Source: Enterovibrio norvegicus FF-33
Lineage (GTDB): Bacteria; Pseudomonadota; Gammaproteobacteria; Enterobacterales; Vibrionaceae
NCBI RefSeq assembly: GCF_000286835.2
Contig: NZ_AJYD02000038.1
Coordinates: 2,246,293 to 2,310,292 of the forward strand
Length of the DNA: 64,000 nucleotides
Direction: 5' to 3'
Translations under genes and position numbers: made by a program
The notes under the pieces: model-generated
The model's database searches: none
The model's input: the letters and a program-made list of their open reading frames with translations, nothing else
What the model was told of the DNA's origin: nothing
Shown here: in pieces, positions 19,889-29,621 of the stretch
Layout: every line of letters begins with the position of its first letter
How positions within the stretch are numbered: position 1 is the first letter of the stretch

Positions 19889-20500
19889 TTAGTTACCTGA
19901 GGCTGAGAATTTGAATTCTTTACCTGCATCATGATTACGCGGTAACTTATGCGCAATCCCTTTGTGGCAATCAATACACGTCTGTCCTGCTTCTTCAGCT
20001 CTATCATGCACTTTGGCTGCTACTGATTTTTGCGCGCTAAAATCCATAAATTCAAAGTTATGGCAGTTTCGGCATTCTTGTGAGTTATTAGCCTCCATGC
20101 GATTCCACTCACGTGTCGCCATTTCCAAACGGTGGTCTTCAAATTTCTGTGGCGTCGACACAATGCCAAACGCTTTGGCATAGAGCTCTTTACTTGCCTG
20201 AATTTTGCGAATCATTTTCGGCCCCCATTCTTTTGGCACATGACAATCTGGGCATGTTGCCCTCACGCCACTGCGGTTGCTGTAGTGAATGGTGCCCACG
20301 TATTCTTGATACACGTTCTCTTGCATTTCATGACAACCAATACAGAACTCTTCTCGGTTGGTCATCTCCATGCCCGTGTTAAAACCACCCCAGAACACTA
20401 TGCCTGCAACAAAGCCCAAAATGAGAACAGTGCCAATAGCAAAATGGCTGGGTGTTCGAAACCATTTCCACGCTTTAGTGATAAATCCCGGTAATTTCAT
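19889..20500 (-). CDS. napC: Membrane-anchored tetrahaem c-type cytochrome NapC
   Basis: NapC takes electrons from quinol in the inner membrane and passes them to NapB/NapA in the periplasm. The 203-residue protein has one N-terminal membrane anchor (about 16-38) and four CxxCH haem sites: CIGCH, CPDCH, CRNCH and CIDCH. The start is placed at the ATG at 20500 (MKLPGFITKAWKWF), which follows GGGGGAGTCGGG; the open frame extends 29 codons further and overlaps napB, but without family support. It is the last gene of napFDABC, 11 bp after napB. It is related to the N-terminal part of TorC at the right end of the window. Confidence 0.95.
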   Translation of the reverse strand: MKLPGFITKAWKWFRTPSHFAIGTVLILGFVAGIVFWGGFNTGMEMTNREEFCIGCHEMQENVYQEYVGTIHYSNRSGVRATCPDCHVPKEWGPKMIRKIQASKELYAKAFGIVSTPQKFEDHRLEMATREWNRMEANNSQECRNCHNFEFMDFSAQKSVAAKVHDRAEEAGQTCIDCHKGIAHKLPRNHDAGKEFKFSASGN

Positions 20501-20511
20501 CCCGACTCCCC

Positions 20512-20946
20512 CTACTGTCCAAATTTGCCAGCAGGAACAAACTCGTTCTCTACCAACACTTCCGTTTGCACCTGAGGAACATGGCACTGTAGACAGAAAT
20601 AACGACGAGCAGACACTTCTGTCAGCACTTTATTATCTCGGTCCATAAAGTGCGTAGGACTAATACGTGGAGCGCCAGTTTTACGATAAACATCGACATC
20701 GTGGCATTGCAGACACGCGTTATTAGACTGATTAACCTGATAGCCATCAACAGCATGGGGCACCATAGGTGGCTGGTTCACATAGTTAAGCGCAAAGCGA
20801 TCCTGATTTTTTGGAACGGTTTTAATGTTTGGCACCTCGTTATTAGCACCAATCTCTTGATCGCCTCTTAAAGAGGTGACCTGCGCGACTGCCATTGTGC
20901 TGATCAGCGCGGCAAGTAACAGCGTAAACGTGATTTTCTTTTTCAT
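20512..20946 (-). CDS. napB: Periplasmic dihaem cytochrome NapB
   Basis: NapB is the small subunit of periplasmic nitrate reductase and relays electrons from NapC to NapA. The 144-residue protein has a Sec signal peptide (cleavage near MAVAQ). It has two haem c motifs, CLQCHDVD and CLQCHVPQ, and conserved distal histidines (PHAVDGYQV, SPTHF). The spacing and the NQPPMVPHAV stretch are typical of NapB. It lies between napA (100 bp upstream) and napC in the operon. Confidence 0.95.
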   Translation of the reverse strand: MKKKITFTLLLAALISTMAVAQVTSLRGDQEIGANNEVPNIKTVPKNQDRFALNYVNQPPMVPHAVDGYQVNQSNNACLQCHDVDVYRKTGAPRISPTHFMDRDNKVLTEVSARRYFCLQCHVPQVQTEVLVENEFVPAGKFGQ

Positions 20947-21046
20947 GCTCGGATCCTTTCGGAATCAAATCATTCTGCTAATGCATGTTGCTGTATTCCT
21001 ATCAGCAACATGCACAGTTATTGGGTGTTTCACACTGGCTGCGGGA

Positions 21047-23533
21047 TCAAACCTTGACGATCTTGACCGCACATTTTTTATAATCCGTTTCTTTCGAAAG
21101 CGGATCCGTCGCATCCAGTGTTAGCTTATTAACCAGTTGTCCTGCATCGAAAAATGGCATAAACACCAATCCTTCTGGCACACGGTTACGTCCACGCGTT
21201 TCAACGTGTGTGGCAACTTCACCACGACGTGAGATCACTTTCACCGCATCGCCTCTACGTAGCCCTCGTTTCTTGGCATCCAGTGGGTGCATGAAGACAA
21301 CCGCATCAGGGAACGCCTTGTAAAGCTCTGGCACGCGTCGTGTCATCGTACCGGTATGCCAATGTTCCAATACGCGGCCAGTCGACAACCACAGGTCATA
21401 ATCTGCATCAGGTTCTTCTGCCGCTGGTTCATATGGCAACGCAAAAATAACGGCTTTTTTATCAGGCTTACCGTAGAACGCAAAACCTTCACCCGCTTTC
21501 ACATACGGGTCGTGCCCTTCTGCGTAGCGCCACAACGTTTCTTTGCCATCAACCACAGGCCAGCGCAAACCGCGCTCTTTGTGGTAAACCTCAAAGGGTG
21601 CGAGGTCATGGGCTTTGCCGCGACCAAATGCCGCATATTCTTCAAACAAGCCTTTCTGGATATAGAATCCCGCATCGCGAGCGTCATCATTCAGGCGGTC
21701 TGCTGGAATTTCATCCAACCCATATTGGTTGACTTGCCCATTCGCAAACAAAATGTCGTACAAGGTTTTGTCTTGAAAATCAGGTTGTTTGGCAATCAAA
21801 TCTGCAGGCCAAACATCAGCAACCTTGATGCGCTTAGAAAGCTCAACCAATTGCCACAAATCAGACTTTGCTTCGCCTGGCGCTTTCACTTGTTGATACC
21901 AAAACTGAGTACGGCGTTCGGCGTTACCGTAAGCGCCCTCTTTCTCTACCCACATCGCTGTTGGCAGAATCAAATCAGACGCCATGGCGGTGACGGTTGG
22001 ATAAGGGTCAGACGTAATGATGAAATTGCGTGGGTCGCGATAACCCGGCAAACGCTCTTCATTGATATTTGGGCCTGCCTGCATGTTGTTGTTACACATC
22101 ACCCAGTACACGTTGAGCTTGCCGTCTTTCAACATGCGATCTTGCAGCACGGCGTGATATCCGGGTTTTGGTGGGATCGTGCCTTCCGGCAGTTTCCATT
22201 TTGCTTCTGCAAATGCACGGTGCTTGGGATTATTCACTACCATGTCAGCAGGCAGACGGTGAGAGAACGTACCCACTTCACGCGCTGTTCCACACGCAGA
22301 AGGCTGGCCTGTCAGCGAGAATGGGCCACAACCTGGCTTAGAAATCTTACCCGTCAGAAGATGAATGTTGTAGCAAAGGTTGTTCGCCCACACGCCACGT
22401 GTGTGCTGGTTAAAGCCCATCGTCCAATAAGACACTACGTTTACTTTCGGGTCGGCATAAAGCTCTGCGAGTGCAATCAGTTGGTCTTCGGGCACACCTG
22501 ACAGCTTGGACACAGATTCAACGTCGTAATCAGCGACAAATTTGGCAAACGCATCGAAGTCGATCGGATCTGACGCGCCACTGCCAGCATTTTTTGCGTT
22601 CTGTTCAAGCGGATTGGTCGGGCGAAGGCCATAACCAATATCTGTTGCACCTTGGCGGAAGTTAACGTGTTTCGCGACAAAGTCTTTATCGACTTTGTCG
22701 TTTTGAATGATGTAGTTGGCAATGTAGTTAAGAATGGCCAAGTCAGTTTGTGGTGTGAAAATCATGCCATTGTCAGCGAGCTCAAAGCTGCGGTGCTCAT
22801 AGGTGGAGAGCACTGCAACTTTGACATGATTCGCGGATAAACGACGATCAGCTAAGCGAGACCAAAGGATTGGGTGCATCTCTGCCATGTTAGAGCCCCA
22901 CAGCACAAACGCATCGGCTTGTTCTATGTCGTCATAACAACCCATTGGTTCATCCATACCGAAGGTACGCATGAAGCCAACAACCGCCGATGCCATACAG
23001 TGACGGGCATTCGGGTCAATGTTGTTTGTCAAGAAACCTGCTTTCATCAGTTTTGACGCTGCATAGCCTTCCCACACGGTCCACTGGCCAGAACCAAACA
23101 TACCGACAGTTGTTGGGCCATTTGTCTGAATCGCTGTAGTGAATTTCTCAGCCATTAAATCCAGTGCTTCATCCCAACTGACTGGGGTGAACTCACCTTC
23201 TTTGTCATACACGCCGTTCTTTTTGCGTAATAAAGGTTGAGTGAGGCGATCTTTGCCGTACATTATTTTCGGCAAGAAGTACCCTTTCACGCAGCTTAGA
23301 CCGCGGTTTACCGGCGCTTCTGGATCACCTTGTGAGGCGACGATGCGCCCGTTTTGGGTCCCCAAAAGAATGCCACAGCCTGTACCACAAAAGCGGCACG
23401 GTGCTTTATCCCATTTAACTTGCTCATCATTTCCCGCCGCATGGGCAACAGAAACGGGAATCGTGATGCCCGCGGCGGTAGCAGCAGCTGCGGCTGCGTT
23501 CGCTTTAAGAAATTTCCTGCGTGTCAGTGTCAT
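21047..23533 (-). CDS. napA: Periplasmic nitrate reductase catalytic subunit NapA
   Basis: NapA reduces nitrate to nitrite in the periplasm using a bis-MGD molybdenum cofactor and one [4Fe-4S] cluster. The 828-residue protein starts with a Tat signal (LTRRKFLKA, then an alanine-rich stretch). The iron-sulfur ligands are Cys46, Cys49, Cys53 and Cys81 in the C-x2-C-x3-C-x27-C pattern, and the Mo ligand is Cys179 in [13 protein letters not shown]. The C-terminus carries the MGD-binding [18 protein letters not shown]. It overlaps napD by 4 bp (ATGA). NapD, encoded just upstream, is the chaperone that binds this Tat signal. Length and motifs are those of the NapA family, so it should be functional. 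Confidence 0.97.
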   Translation of the reverse strand: MTLTRRKFLKANAAAAAATAAGITIPVSVAHAAGNDEQVKWDKAPCRFCGTGCGILLGTQNGRIVASQGDPEAPVNRGLSCVKGYFLPKIMYGKDRLTQPLLRKKNGVYDKEGEFTPVSWDEALDLMAEKFTTAIQTNGPTTVGMFGSGQWTVWEGYAASKLMKAGFLTNNIDPNARHCMASAVVGFMRTFGMDEPMGCYDDIEQADAFVLWGSNMAEMHPILWSRLADRRLSANHVKVAVLSTYEHRSFELADNGMIFTPQTDLAILNYIANYIIQNDKVDKDFVAKHVNFRQGATDIGYGLRPTNPLEQNAKNAGSGASDPIDFDAFAKFVADYDVESVSKLSGVPEDQLIALAELYADPKVNVVSYWTMGFNQHTRGVWANNLCYNIHLLTGKISKPGCGPFSLTGQPSACGTAREVGTFSHRLPADMVVNNPKHRAFAEAKWKLPEGTIPPKPGYHAVLQDRMLKDGKLNVYWVMCNNNMQAGPNINEERLPGYRDPRNFIITSDPYPTVTAMASDLILPTAMWVEKEGAYGNAERRTQFWYQQVKAPGEAKSDLWQLVELSKRIKVADVWPADLIAKQPDFQDKTLYDILFANGQVNQYGLDEIPADRLNDDARDAGFYIQKGLFEEYAAFGRGKAHDLAPFEVYHKERGLRWPVVDGKETLWRYAEGHDPYVKAGEGFAFYGKPDKKAVIFALPYEPAAEEPDADYDLWLSTGRVLEHWHTGTMTRRVPELYKAFPDAVVFMHPLDAKKRGLRRGDAVKVISRRGEVATHVETRGRNRVPEGLVFMPFFDAGQLVNKLTLDATDPLSKETDYKKCAVKIVKV

Positions 23534-23805
23534 TGCCCGACTCCTTCAATTTTGTTTTCAGTCGATTCATTCTCAACCTGATGAAAAACTAACGTTGCTG
23601 CAAGGACCCCCGGCAACGCTTTAATTTGTTCGAAAATGTCTAACAGTGCGCCGCGACTTTCCCCTTCCACCACCACGACCAATTTCCCAATCTCATTCAT
23701 GGCAGGCACTTCAGTGCCCGGCAGTGCCTCAATGCGTACTTTTACTTGTTCTGTTTGATCTGCTGCTGCGTGCACAACAAGGCTAGTAACGTGATATTCA
23801 TTCAT
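23530..23805 (-). CDS. napD: NapA signal-peptide-binding chaperone NapD
   Basis: NapD is a small cytoplasmic chaperone that binds the NapA twin-arginine signal and delays export until the cofactor is inserted. The 91-residue protein begins [13 protein letters not shown] and contains [20 protein letters not shown], typical of the ferredoxin-like NapD fold. The ATG at 23805 is chosen: it has a GGAG site and overlaps the napF stop by 4 bp. The frame stays open a further 19 codons inside napF. It also overlaps napA by 4 bp, so napF, napD and napA are translationally coupled. Confidence 0.93.
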   Translation of the reverse strand: MNEYHVTSLVVHAAADQTEQVKVRIEALPGTEVPAMNEIGKLVVVVEGESRGALLDIFEQIKALPGVLAATLVFHQVENESTENKIEGVGQ

Positions 23806-24281
23806 GGGTGTTGCTCCATGGAGATGGCATTGACTGGACATGGCGCAATACATGCACCACACCCGCTACAGTCGCTAATTTGAATCTCGGGTTGTGCAAC
23901 ACTTCCCAATCGATGTTGAAAACGAATTGCTCGGGTATCACATGCATCGCTGCAACTGCGACATTCAATATTCTGTTTGGCTAAGCAGCTGTCTTTAATC
24001 GAGACGACTTGCTTCCAAGGGAGGTGTGTTTCAGGAAGAAATAACGGTTCGGGGCAATGCTGTGCACATTCATAACAAAACGTGCATTCTCCTTTATTGA
24101 AGTCTATCGAAGGGAAGCCACCATCACCGGCGACAATGATATTTTCTTCGCATGCGCGCTGGCATTCTCCACATCGCGTACAATGCTCGGTAAACAGCTC
24201 GCTGTCACTTATCCAAGGTAATGGCTGTTGCTGGGAACTCTGAGCGCTTCGTAAAAAGAAGCGACGACGTTGGTCTACCAT
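23802..24281 (-). CDS. napF: Ferredoxin-type protein NapF
   Basis: NapF is a cytoplasmic iron-sulfur protein that helps mature NapA. The 159-residue protein carries four cysteine clusters: CTRCGECQRAC, CTFCYECAQHC, a shorter CRSCSDAC, and CSGCGACIAPC. These would bind [4Fe-4S] centres. The start is the ATG at 24281 (MVDQRRRFFLR) with an AAGG site; a TTG four codons upstream is less likely. It is the first gene of napFDABC. Neither napG/napH nor napE is present, so electrons should enter through NapC alone, as in other Vibrio nap operons. Confidence 0.93.
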   Translation of the reverse strand: MVDQRRRFFLRSAQSSQQQPLPWISDSELFTEHCTRCGECQRACEENIIVAGDGGFPSIDFNKGECTFCYECAQHCPEPLFLPETHLPWKQVVSIKDSCLAKQNIECRSCSDACDTRAIRFQHRLGSVAQPEIQISDCSGCGACIAPCPVNAISMEQHP

Positions 24282-24364
24282 TTTAACCTTCAACCTATAA
24301 CACGTGTAATTTCAATATTTCACGTCTTTCTGATGTCACGTTAGAGATAATTAGGAATAGGTTA

Positions 24365-24384
24365 TATACCCCTAAAGGGGTATA
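24365..24384. promoter_or_regulatory. Perfect 7-2-7 NarL/NarP-type operator
   Basis: The sequence TATACCCCTAAAGGGGTATA is a perfect 20-bp palindrome. Its core is two heptamers TACCCCT and AGGGGTA separated by AA, which fits the 7-2-7 arrangement (TACYYMT-n2-AKRRGTA) bound by phosphorylated NarP and NarL. It lies 83 bp upstream of napF and 84 bp upstream of narQ, so it could control both. The cognate regulator NarP is encoded 1.8 kb away. Confidence 0.85.
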
Positions 24385-24396
24385 TAGAGGGGTCTA

Positions 24397-24410
24397 TTGC
24401 GCTAGATCAA
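24397..24410. promoter_or_regulatory. Candidate FNR site in the nap-narQ control region
   Basis: TTGCG-CTAG-ATCAA matches the FNR consensus TTGAT-n4-ATCAA at eight of ten defined positions, with one perfect half. It lies 14 bp to the narQ side of the NarP palindrome, 115 bp upstream of napF. FNR plus NarP control of nap is established in E. coli and Haemophilus; its use here is inferred. Confidence 0.6.
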
Positions 24411-24468
24411 TTTTCGCTCATGGCACGCGTCACATTATTAAACCATCACGGTCAGACTCTGAAATTTT

Positions 24469-26172
24469 ATGGCTAACGAAATAACGGAAATAACAGTTAA
24501 ACAATCGGTTACTACCATCGTGGCACGATCTCTGATCGCCATGCTTTTGCTGGCGGTGATGATCACGGGTTTCTCCATTATCTCTCTTGCTTCGAGCCTC
24601 AATGACGCCGCGGCCATCAACACTTCTGGCTCACTGCGAATGCAAAGTTATCGCATTGCGTATGACATTGTCCGTGATTCCCCTCGCTTACCTGAACACA
24701 TTGAATCCTTTGAACAATCAATACTTTCCCCTGAGCTTCAACTCATTGATAATATTGCGGTTCCTCAGGAAATACGAGATCGTTACAACGCATTAATTTC
24801 GCGCTGGCTACTTCTTCGACCTGAGCTTCAAGGCCCAGACCGAGCGTTTTACCTTGAGCAAGTAGGATTATTCGTCAACGACATTGATCAGTTCGTCTTT
24901 ACGCTTCAGCAGCACTCTGAAAATAAGCTTCAAGTGTTGGCTCTGGTTGGCAGTATTGGGTTGGGCGTGATCTTAGCCTTGGTGCTGTTTTTAATTCAGT
25001 ACACACAACGACGCATCGTCCAGCCATTGAACATGCTAGTAACGGCGAGCCAGCGAATTCAGAATGGAATTTTTGACGTCGCACTACCACCAACAAGAAA
25101 CAATGAACTTGGTGTGCTATCAAAAAGTTTTGCCATCATGGCGAGTGAACTCAAAGAACTCTATGCCAATCTTGAATTCAGAATTGAGTCAAAAACTCAC
25201 AAATTAACCAAAGCCAATCGTTCACTGAACGTACTTTATGATTGCTCAACCCAGCTTTCATCGAGTCTTTTGACACGACAAAGCTTCGAAAATATTCTCG
25301 ATATCTCAATGCAAGCCGATGGCATCTCGGCATTGACACTTACCGTGACAAGCCCCAATCAATCAGAATGGCAAATACGTGCAGGAAAGGCAGACGACCA
25401 ACATTGGCACTCCCTGCCTTTGCGTTTGGACGACGAAGCGCTTGGAACATTAATGTGGCAAGGTAAAGATGACGTTGTTGATTCGGTGCTTCTCGAGAAT
25501 ATTGCATCCATTCTCGCGCGCGGTGTGCATTACAATCATGCGCAAAAGCAAGCAATGCATTTGGCGGTGATGGAAGAGCGTGCGACATTGGCGCGCGAAC
25601 TTCACGATTCCATTGCTCAATCGCTTTCTTACCTTAAAATTCAGACCAGTTTACTCAAGCGGCATTTACAACGATCCGATGCAAAAGAATGCGAATCCAT
25701 TGCCGAAGAGATCGGCGAGCAACTGCGCATTGCTTATGATCAATTACGAGAACTACTCAATGCGTTTCGATTATCGTTGTCACACAGTGATTTTGGCTTA
25801 GCGCTAAACGAAATGGTGGTGGCGTTGAAAGGTCAAACAAGCGCGGAAATCACAATGTCATCGACATTGGACACACTTTCCATGGACGTGCAGCACCAAA
25901 TGCACCTTCTGCAGATTATTCGCGAGGCTTGTATTAACGCAATTAAACATGCCGACGCCAGTACGATCTCGATTCGCTGTCATCAACACGACAACCATGC
26001 TTATGTCGAAATCAAGGATGATGGTATAGGCTTTTGCCCTACTGATGAAAAACCCAATCACTATGGTCTCAACATCATGCAAGAGCGCTCTAAAATGCTA
26101 GGGGGTAACATCCAAATCCTTTCGGCGACTTCACAAGGTTGCCGTGTTGTACTGACATTTGACTTCGCCTAG
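24469..26172 (+). CDS. narQ: Nitrate/nitrite sensor histidine kinase NarQ
   Basis: NarQ senses nitrate or nitrite in the periplasm and phosphorylates NarP. The 567-residue protein has TM1 at about 18-42. It is followed by the P-box, the nitrate-binding helix (INTSGSLRMQSYR, about 50-62). TM2 is at about 155-178, a HAMP linker at 179-231, and a GAF-like region at about 250-355. A HisKA_3 dimerisation domain carries the phosphoacceptor His379 (LARELHDSIAQSL), with an HATPase domain (REACINAIKHA, DDGIGF) at the C-terminus. The cysteine-rich extra segment of NarX is not seen, so NarQ is preferred. narP follows after 12 bp. The ribosome-binding site is weak. Confidence 0.92.
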   Translation: MANEITEITVKQSVTTIVARSLIAMLLLAVMITGFSIISLASSLNDAAAINTSGSLRMQSYRIAYDIVRDSPRLPEHIESFEQSILSPELQLIDNIAVPQEIRDRYNALISRWLLLRPELQGPDRAFYLEQVGLFVNDIDQFVFTLQQHSENKLQVLALVGSIGLGVILALVLFLIQYTQRRIVQPLNMLVTASQRIQNGIFDVALPPTRNNELGVLSKSFAIMASELKELYANLEFRIESKTHKLTKANRSLNVLYDCSTQLSSSLLTRQSFENILDISMQADGISALTLTVTSPNQSEWQIRAGKADDQHWHSLPLRLDDEALGTLMWQGKDDVVDSVLLENIASILARGVHYNHAQKQAMHLAVMEERATLARELHDSIAQSLSYLKIQTSLLKRHLQRSDAKECESIAEEIGEQLRIAYDQLRELLNAFRLSLSHSDFGLALNEMVVALKGQTSAEITMSSTLDTLSMDVQHQMHLLQIIREACINAIKHADASTISIRCHQHDNHAYVEIKDDGIGFCPTDEKPNHYGLNIMQERSKMLGGNIQILSATSQGCRVVLTFDFA

Positions 26173-26184
26173 GAGATTGTTCTT

Positions 26185-26814
26185 ATGAATACATGGAATG
26201 TACTGCTTGTTGATGACCACCCACTGATGCGAAAGGGTATATCACAACTGTTAAAGTTTGAGCCTGAGTTCAATACAGTGTCTGAAGCAAGCAATGGAAC
26301 AGATGCCATCGCAGAAGTCTCTCGATCAAAGCCCGACTTAATTGTTCTCGACCTCAACATGAAAGGCCTGTCTGGATTGGATACTCTGAAAGCCCTCCGG
26401 TATGAAGGCTGCACAGCAACCATCGTAATACTGACAGTATCTGATAGCCCTAATGATATTCATGCCATTATCCAAGCTGGGGCTGATGGATATTTGCTGA
26501 AAGACAGCGAACCGGAAGAATTGATTGAAAAACTGAAAGTTGCCATGACGGGGAAAAAAGCGTTCAGCAAGGAGGTAGAAGCCAACCTCGCTAATAACGA
26601 AAAAAACGCTTCCCCGCTCACCCATCTGACTGAGCGAGAGTTACAAATACTGCAACAAGTCGCCAAAGGGCTTCGTAACAAACAGATCGCTGAGAGCCTA
26701 TACATTTCAGAGGCAACAGTAAAAGTTCACCTCAAAAACCTACTAAAAAAACTCAACGTTGATTCTCGTGTTGCCGCCACCGTGCTGTATTTGGAAAACG
26801 AGACAATGGATTGA
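26185..26814 (+). CDS. narP: Nitrate/nitrite response regulator NarP
   Basis: This is a 209-residue transcription factor of the NarL/FixJ group. The receiver domain has the acidic pocket VDDHP near residues 10-13, phosphoacceptor Asp56 in LIVLDLNMKG, and a C-terminal Lys in LLKDSEPEELIEKL. A LuxR-type helix-turn-helix (LTERELQILQQVAKGLRNKQ) occupies about 148-205. Coupling with narQ and the nearby nap operon identifies it as NarP rather than NarL. It should bind the palindrome at 24365-24384. A strong terminator follows. Confidence 0.92.
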   Translation: MNTWNVLLVDDHPLMRKGISQLLKFEPEFNTVSEASNGTDAIAEVSRSKPDLIVLDLNMKGLSGLDTLKALRYEGCTATIVILTVSDSPNDIHAIIQAGADGYLLKDSEPEELIEKLKVAMTGKKAFSKEVEANLANNEKNASPLTHLTERELQILQQVAKGLRNKQIAESLYISEATVKVHLKNLLKKLNVDSRVAATVLYLENETMD

Positions 26815-26867
26815 GTCGCTGCTCAGATATAAACAGCGTTGATACACAGCACCGTGTTGCGCGATCA

Positions 26868-26903
26868 AAAAAAGGGAGGAACACTTTGTTCCTCCCTTTT
26901 TAT
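26868..26903. terminator. Bidirectional terminator between narP and an RTX gene
   Basis: The stem AAAAAGGGAGGAAC/GTTCCTCCCTTTTT has a five-base loop. It gives T-tracts on both strands, ending narP rightward and the 892-residue RTX gene leftward. Confidence 0.9.
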
Positions 26904-26942
26904 TATGTCGCTTGTTGACAAGCAGTCTTCTCAGTTAAACAG

Positions 26943-29621
26943 CTAGAAAATATCAACACCATTTAGCGTCACATCTTCTGCGTCAGTCCAAACTGTGATG
27001 GTGCGATCAAGATTATCGTGTGTGAAGACATACGCATTCAACTCTCCAACCTGTGCATTACTCAACCCTAGAATGCTGATCATCTCGGCTGAGATTGGCG
27101 CATTCACTGTACCACTCGCGTCATAGCTCCAAGGCGTACCATTGAGGTTAAAGCTGTCATCACCGGCACCAAGGTGCGCGATGAAACCATCCCAATCGTC
27201 TGGTGTACCCAAGTCTTCACCAAATGGTGCGTCAGATTGAGACCAGATTTCATTTGGGTTGATAGTGATAACTTGATCACCTTCGTCACCAATGACTGCT
27301 TCAATTTGTGCCATCACGTTACCCGTGATCGACGAGTCAGACTGGTAGGAAACACCGGTAAAATCGACATTTGCATCGCCATTAACCAGCATTTGGTCAA
27401 AACCATTGTCCGCGTTGTACATGGATTTGTTAACGACTCTGCCTGCAGAATTCGTGACACTCAGGCCAACAAAGTCATCTTCACCGAAGATAAAGACATC
27501 GTCACCCGCACTACCACGGTATTCATCAACACCTGTACCACCATCAATTTTCACATCGCTGCCAGGGCCGCCATCCAAGTAATCGTCGCCTGCACCGCCA
27601 TAAAGTTCATCTTTACCAACACCACCAAAGATTCGGTCGTTACCTTCACCACCTTCGATGATATCGTCGCCTTTTTGGCCAAACAGAACATCGTCACCCA
27701 CACCCCCCATGATGTGGTCATTGTCATCGCCACCATAAATGGTGTCGTTGCCTTCTTCACCATAAATCGTATCAGCATCACTTTCTTCAACGACCTGCGT
27801 TGCGTTCACTTTCATCACAACGTCGTTAAAGTCTTTGTCGCCAAGGCACCACAGATCTTCCCAGCAAGAGTTTTCACCAGAATTGATTTCATGATCTAGG
27901 CGGTCACCGTTTTTACCGGTTTCAGACACATAACCACCTGCGGTCAGGCCACCTTGACCAAACACAGGGCTACCGCTGGCAAAGCTCAGCGTAATTTCAC
28001 CCTCGTTGAAGCCTTTTGTGTCGCCATCTGGAATGATGAATAGGCCGATTTTCGCCGCGCCTTCAACATCGATAACTGCTTGCGCCGCACTATCCAACTT
28101 GGCGTTGTCAGCCATGACGTATGCCGCCAGCACATTGCCATTTTCGTCCAATACGTAGTAACCAACACTGTTACTGTAAGACGCGCTTGAAGTGATATTA
28201 GACAGATCTAACGTAACAGCATCGCCATTACTTACATCCCAATAGCCATCAGCGCCACGGTCGAGATCAAGTGTTTGACGACCAATTTGACCGCCATAGA
28301 TGACATCATCGCCGGTGCCGCCATGGATCTCATCATCGCCCCACTGACCATAGATGGTGTCATTGCCTGCACCGCCATCTATGAAATCTTCATCGTTAGA
28401 TATTTGGGTCGTTTCTTCAGAAATGGATGAATAATCAATCTCATTGATATTGCAGTATGAGTTGGGTACCAAAGACAACTGGGTCGACGCTGTGATTTCA
28501 GGGCCTTCAAGTTGAAGAAGAAGGTTACCGTTTTCATTAAGGTTGCTGTAGTGATGACCATTGCCATCTAGATCAACGTCGATGATTGCAAACTTGTAGA
28601 CATTACCTTCGGTATCGCAGTATTTCAGCGTGTAATCGAGGTTAACGGAATACGTATTGCCGTCGATGGTCACTGTTTGCGTCTTGTCGTCGGAATATTC
28701 GTTACAGTAGTTGTCGCCATTTAGCTTTCCATCATCATCTTGGAAAGTCACTTTGGTTGAACTACCATCAAACGCGAGTTTGTCTGGGAAACAGAAGGTA
28801 TGGAACTCACCACCTGAAGGCTTGGTGAAGTCATTACCCATCTGGAATACATTTACACACGGGTCGGCGTTAAAGTTTGGAGACGCAGTATTGCCGTAGA
28901 TAACATCGTCGCCTTCCCCGCCATACAGCGAATCTTGACCGTTGTCGCCTTCAATGTAGTCATCTCCGCCCTGACCATAGACAGTGTCATCTCCATCACC
29001 AGCAGTGATCACATCATCACCACCAACTGTTGGGTCAACTGGCTCAGGTTCAGTGATTGACGAGTAATCTAAGCTACTAATGTTGTGGTAAGAGTTTGGA
29101 ACAAGAGATAACTGCGTGCTGCCCGTAATTTCTGGGCCATCGACTTGGATCAGCATCTTACCGCTTTCACCAGTTTCTCCCCAATGGTTGCCAGAACCAT
29201 TGGTATCAACATCAACCACTGCAAAGGTGTAAATGTTGCCAGATGCATCGCAGTATTTCAGGCCGAAATCAACGTTGACGCCATACTCTTGACCGCCAAT
29301 TTCAACAGTCTGAGATTTGTCATCTGAGTACTCATTGCACGCATCATCGCCATTCAGCTGGGCATCGTCATCGTTGAACGTAGCAGTGGTCGTCGAACCG
29401 GTGAAATTAAGCGTTGGGGGGAAGTTTGAGAAATAGTAGAAATCACCACTTGCAGCACTAAAATCGTCACCCAAGATGAACACTGCGCCCGTTGAACCGT
29501 TTCCTGAAGAAGATCCTACATCACCATAAATGACATCATCCCCTGCACGGCCTTCAATATAATCATCATCGAGGGTGCCATTAAGTTGATCAACACCGCC
29601 TGTACCTATGATATTCGCCAT
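26943..29621 (-). CDS. RTX calcium-binding protein with DUF4114-like domain and duplicated Cys-containing module
   Basis: This 892-residue protein is predicted to be exported by a type I system. It opens with RTX nonapeptides (DDYIEGRAGDDVIYG). Two homologous ~146-residue modules follow, at about 46-190 and 256-401. Both share the landmarks NDF, CNEYSDDK, LKYCD, GPEIT and TQLSLVPNSY. RTX repeats separate the modules and follow them. Residues about 455-620 resemble DUF4114 (GYYVLDENGNVLAA, EDLWCLGDKDFNDVV). More RTX repeats at about 625-710 precede a C-terminal region ending NGVDIF, which may be the secretion signal. At least nine cysteines are present, which is unusual for a type I substrate. 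No exporter genes are adjacent. The ATG at 29621 is the only sensible start. Function is unknown; surface or extracellular adhesion is a guess. Confidence 0.85.
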   Translation of the reverse strand: MANIIGTGGVDQLNGTLDDDYIEGRAGDDVIYGDVGSSSGNGSTGAVFILGDDFSAASGDFYYFSNFPPTLNFTGSTTTATFNDDDAQLNGDDACNEYSDDKSQTVEIGGQEYGVNVDFGLKYCDASGNIYTFAVVDVDTNGSGNHWGETGESGKMLIQVDGPEITGSTQLSLVPNSYHNISSLDYSSITEPEPVDPTVGGDDVITAGDGDDTVYGQGGDDYIEGDNGQDSLYGGEGDDVIYGNTASPNFNADPCVNVFQMGNDFTKPSGGEFHTFCFPDKLAFDGSSTKVTFQDDDGKLNGDNYCNEYSDDKTQTVTIDGNTYSVNLDYTLKYCDTEGNVYKFAIIDVDLDGNGHHYSNLNENGNLLLQLEGPEITASTQLSLVPNSYCNINEIDYSSISEETTQISNDEDFIDGGAGNDTIYGQWGDDEIHGGTGDDVIYGGQIGRQTLDLDRGADGYWDVSNGDAVTLDLSNITSSASYSNSVGYYVLDENGNVLAAYVMADNAKLDSAAQAVIDVEGAAKIGLFIIPDGDTKGFNEGEITLSFASGSPVFGQGGLTAGGYVSETGKNGDRLDHEINSGENSCWEDLWCLGDKDFNDVVMKVNATQVVEESDADTIYGEEGNDTIYGGDDNDHIMGGVGDDVLFGQKGDDIIEGGEGNDRIFGGVGKDELYGGAGDDYLDGGPGSDVKIDGGTGVDEYRGSAGDDVFIFGEDDFVGLSVTNSAGRVVNKSMYNADNGFDQMLVNGDANVDFTGVSYQSDSSITGNVMAQIEAVIGDEGDQVITINPNEIWSQSDAPFGEDLGTPDDWDGFIAHLGAGDDSFNLNGTPWSYDASGTVNAPISAEMISILGLSNAQVGELNAYVFTHDNLDRTITVWTDAEDVTLNGVDIF

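Noticed and set aside
21287..22501. A 404-codon plus-strand frame opposite napA.
   Set aside because: It lies entirely antisense to the well-supported napA gene, and its composition is what a mirrored coding frame gives.
27174..27899. A 241-codon plus-strand frame opposite an RTX gene.
   Set aside because: It is a mirror of repetitive Gly-Asp codons. Its Thr/Val/Ile repetitiveness reflects the RTX repeats, not a separate gene.
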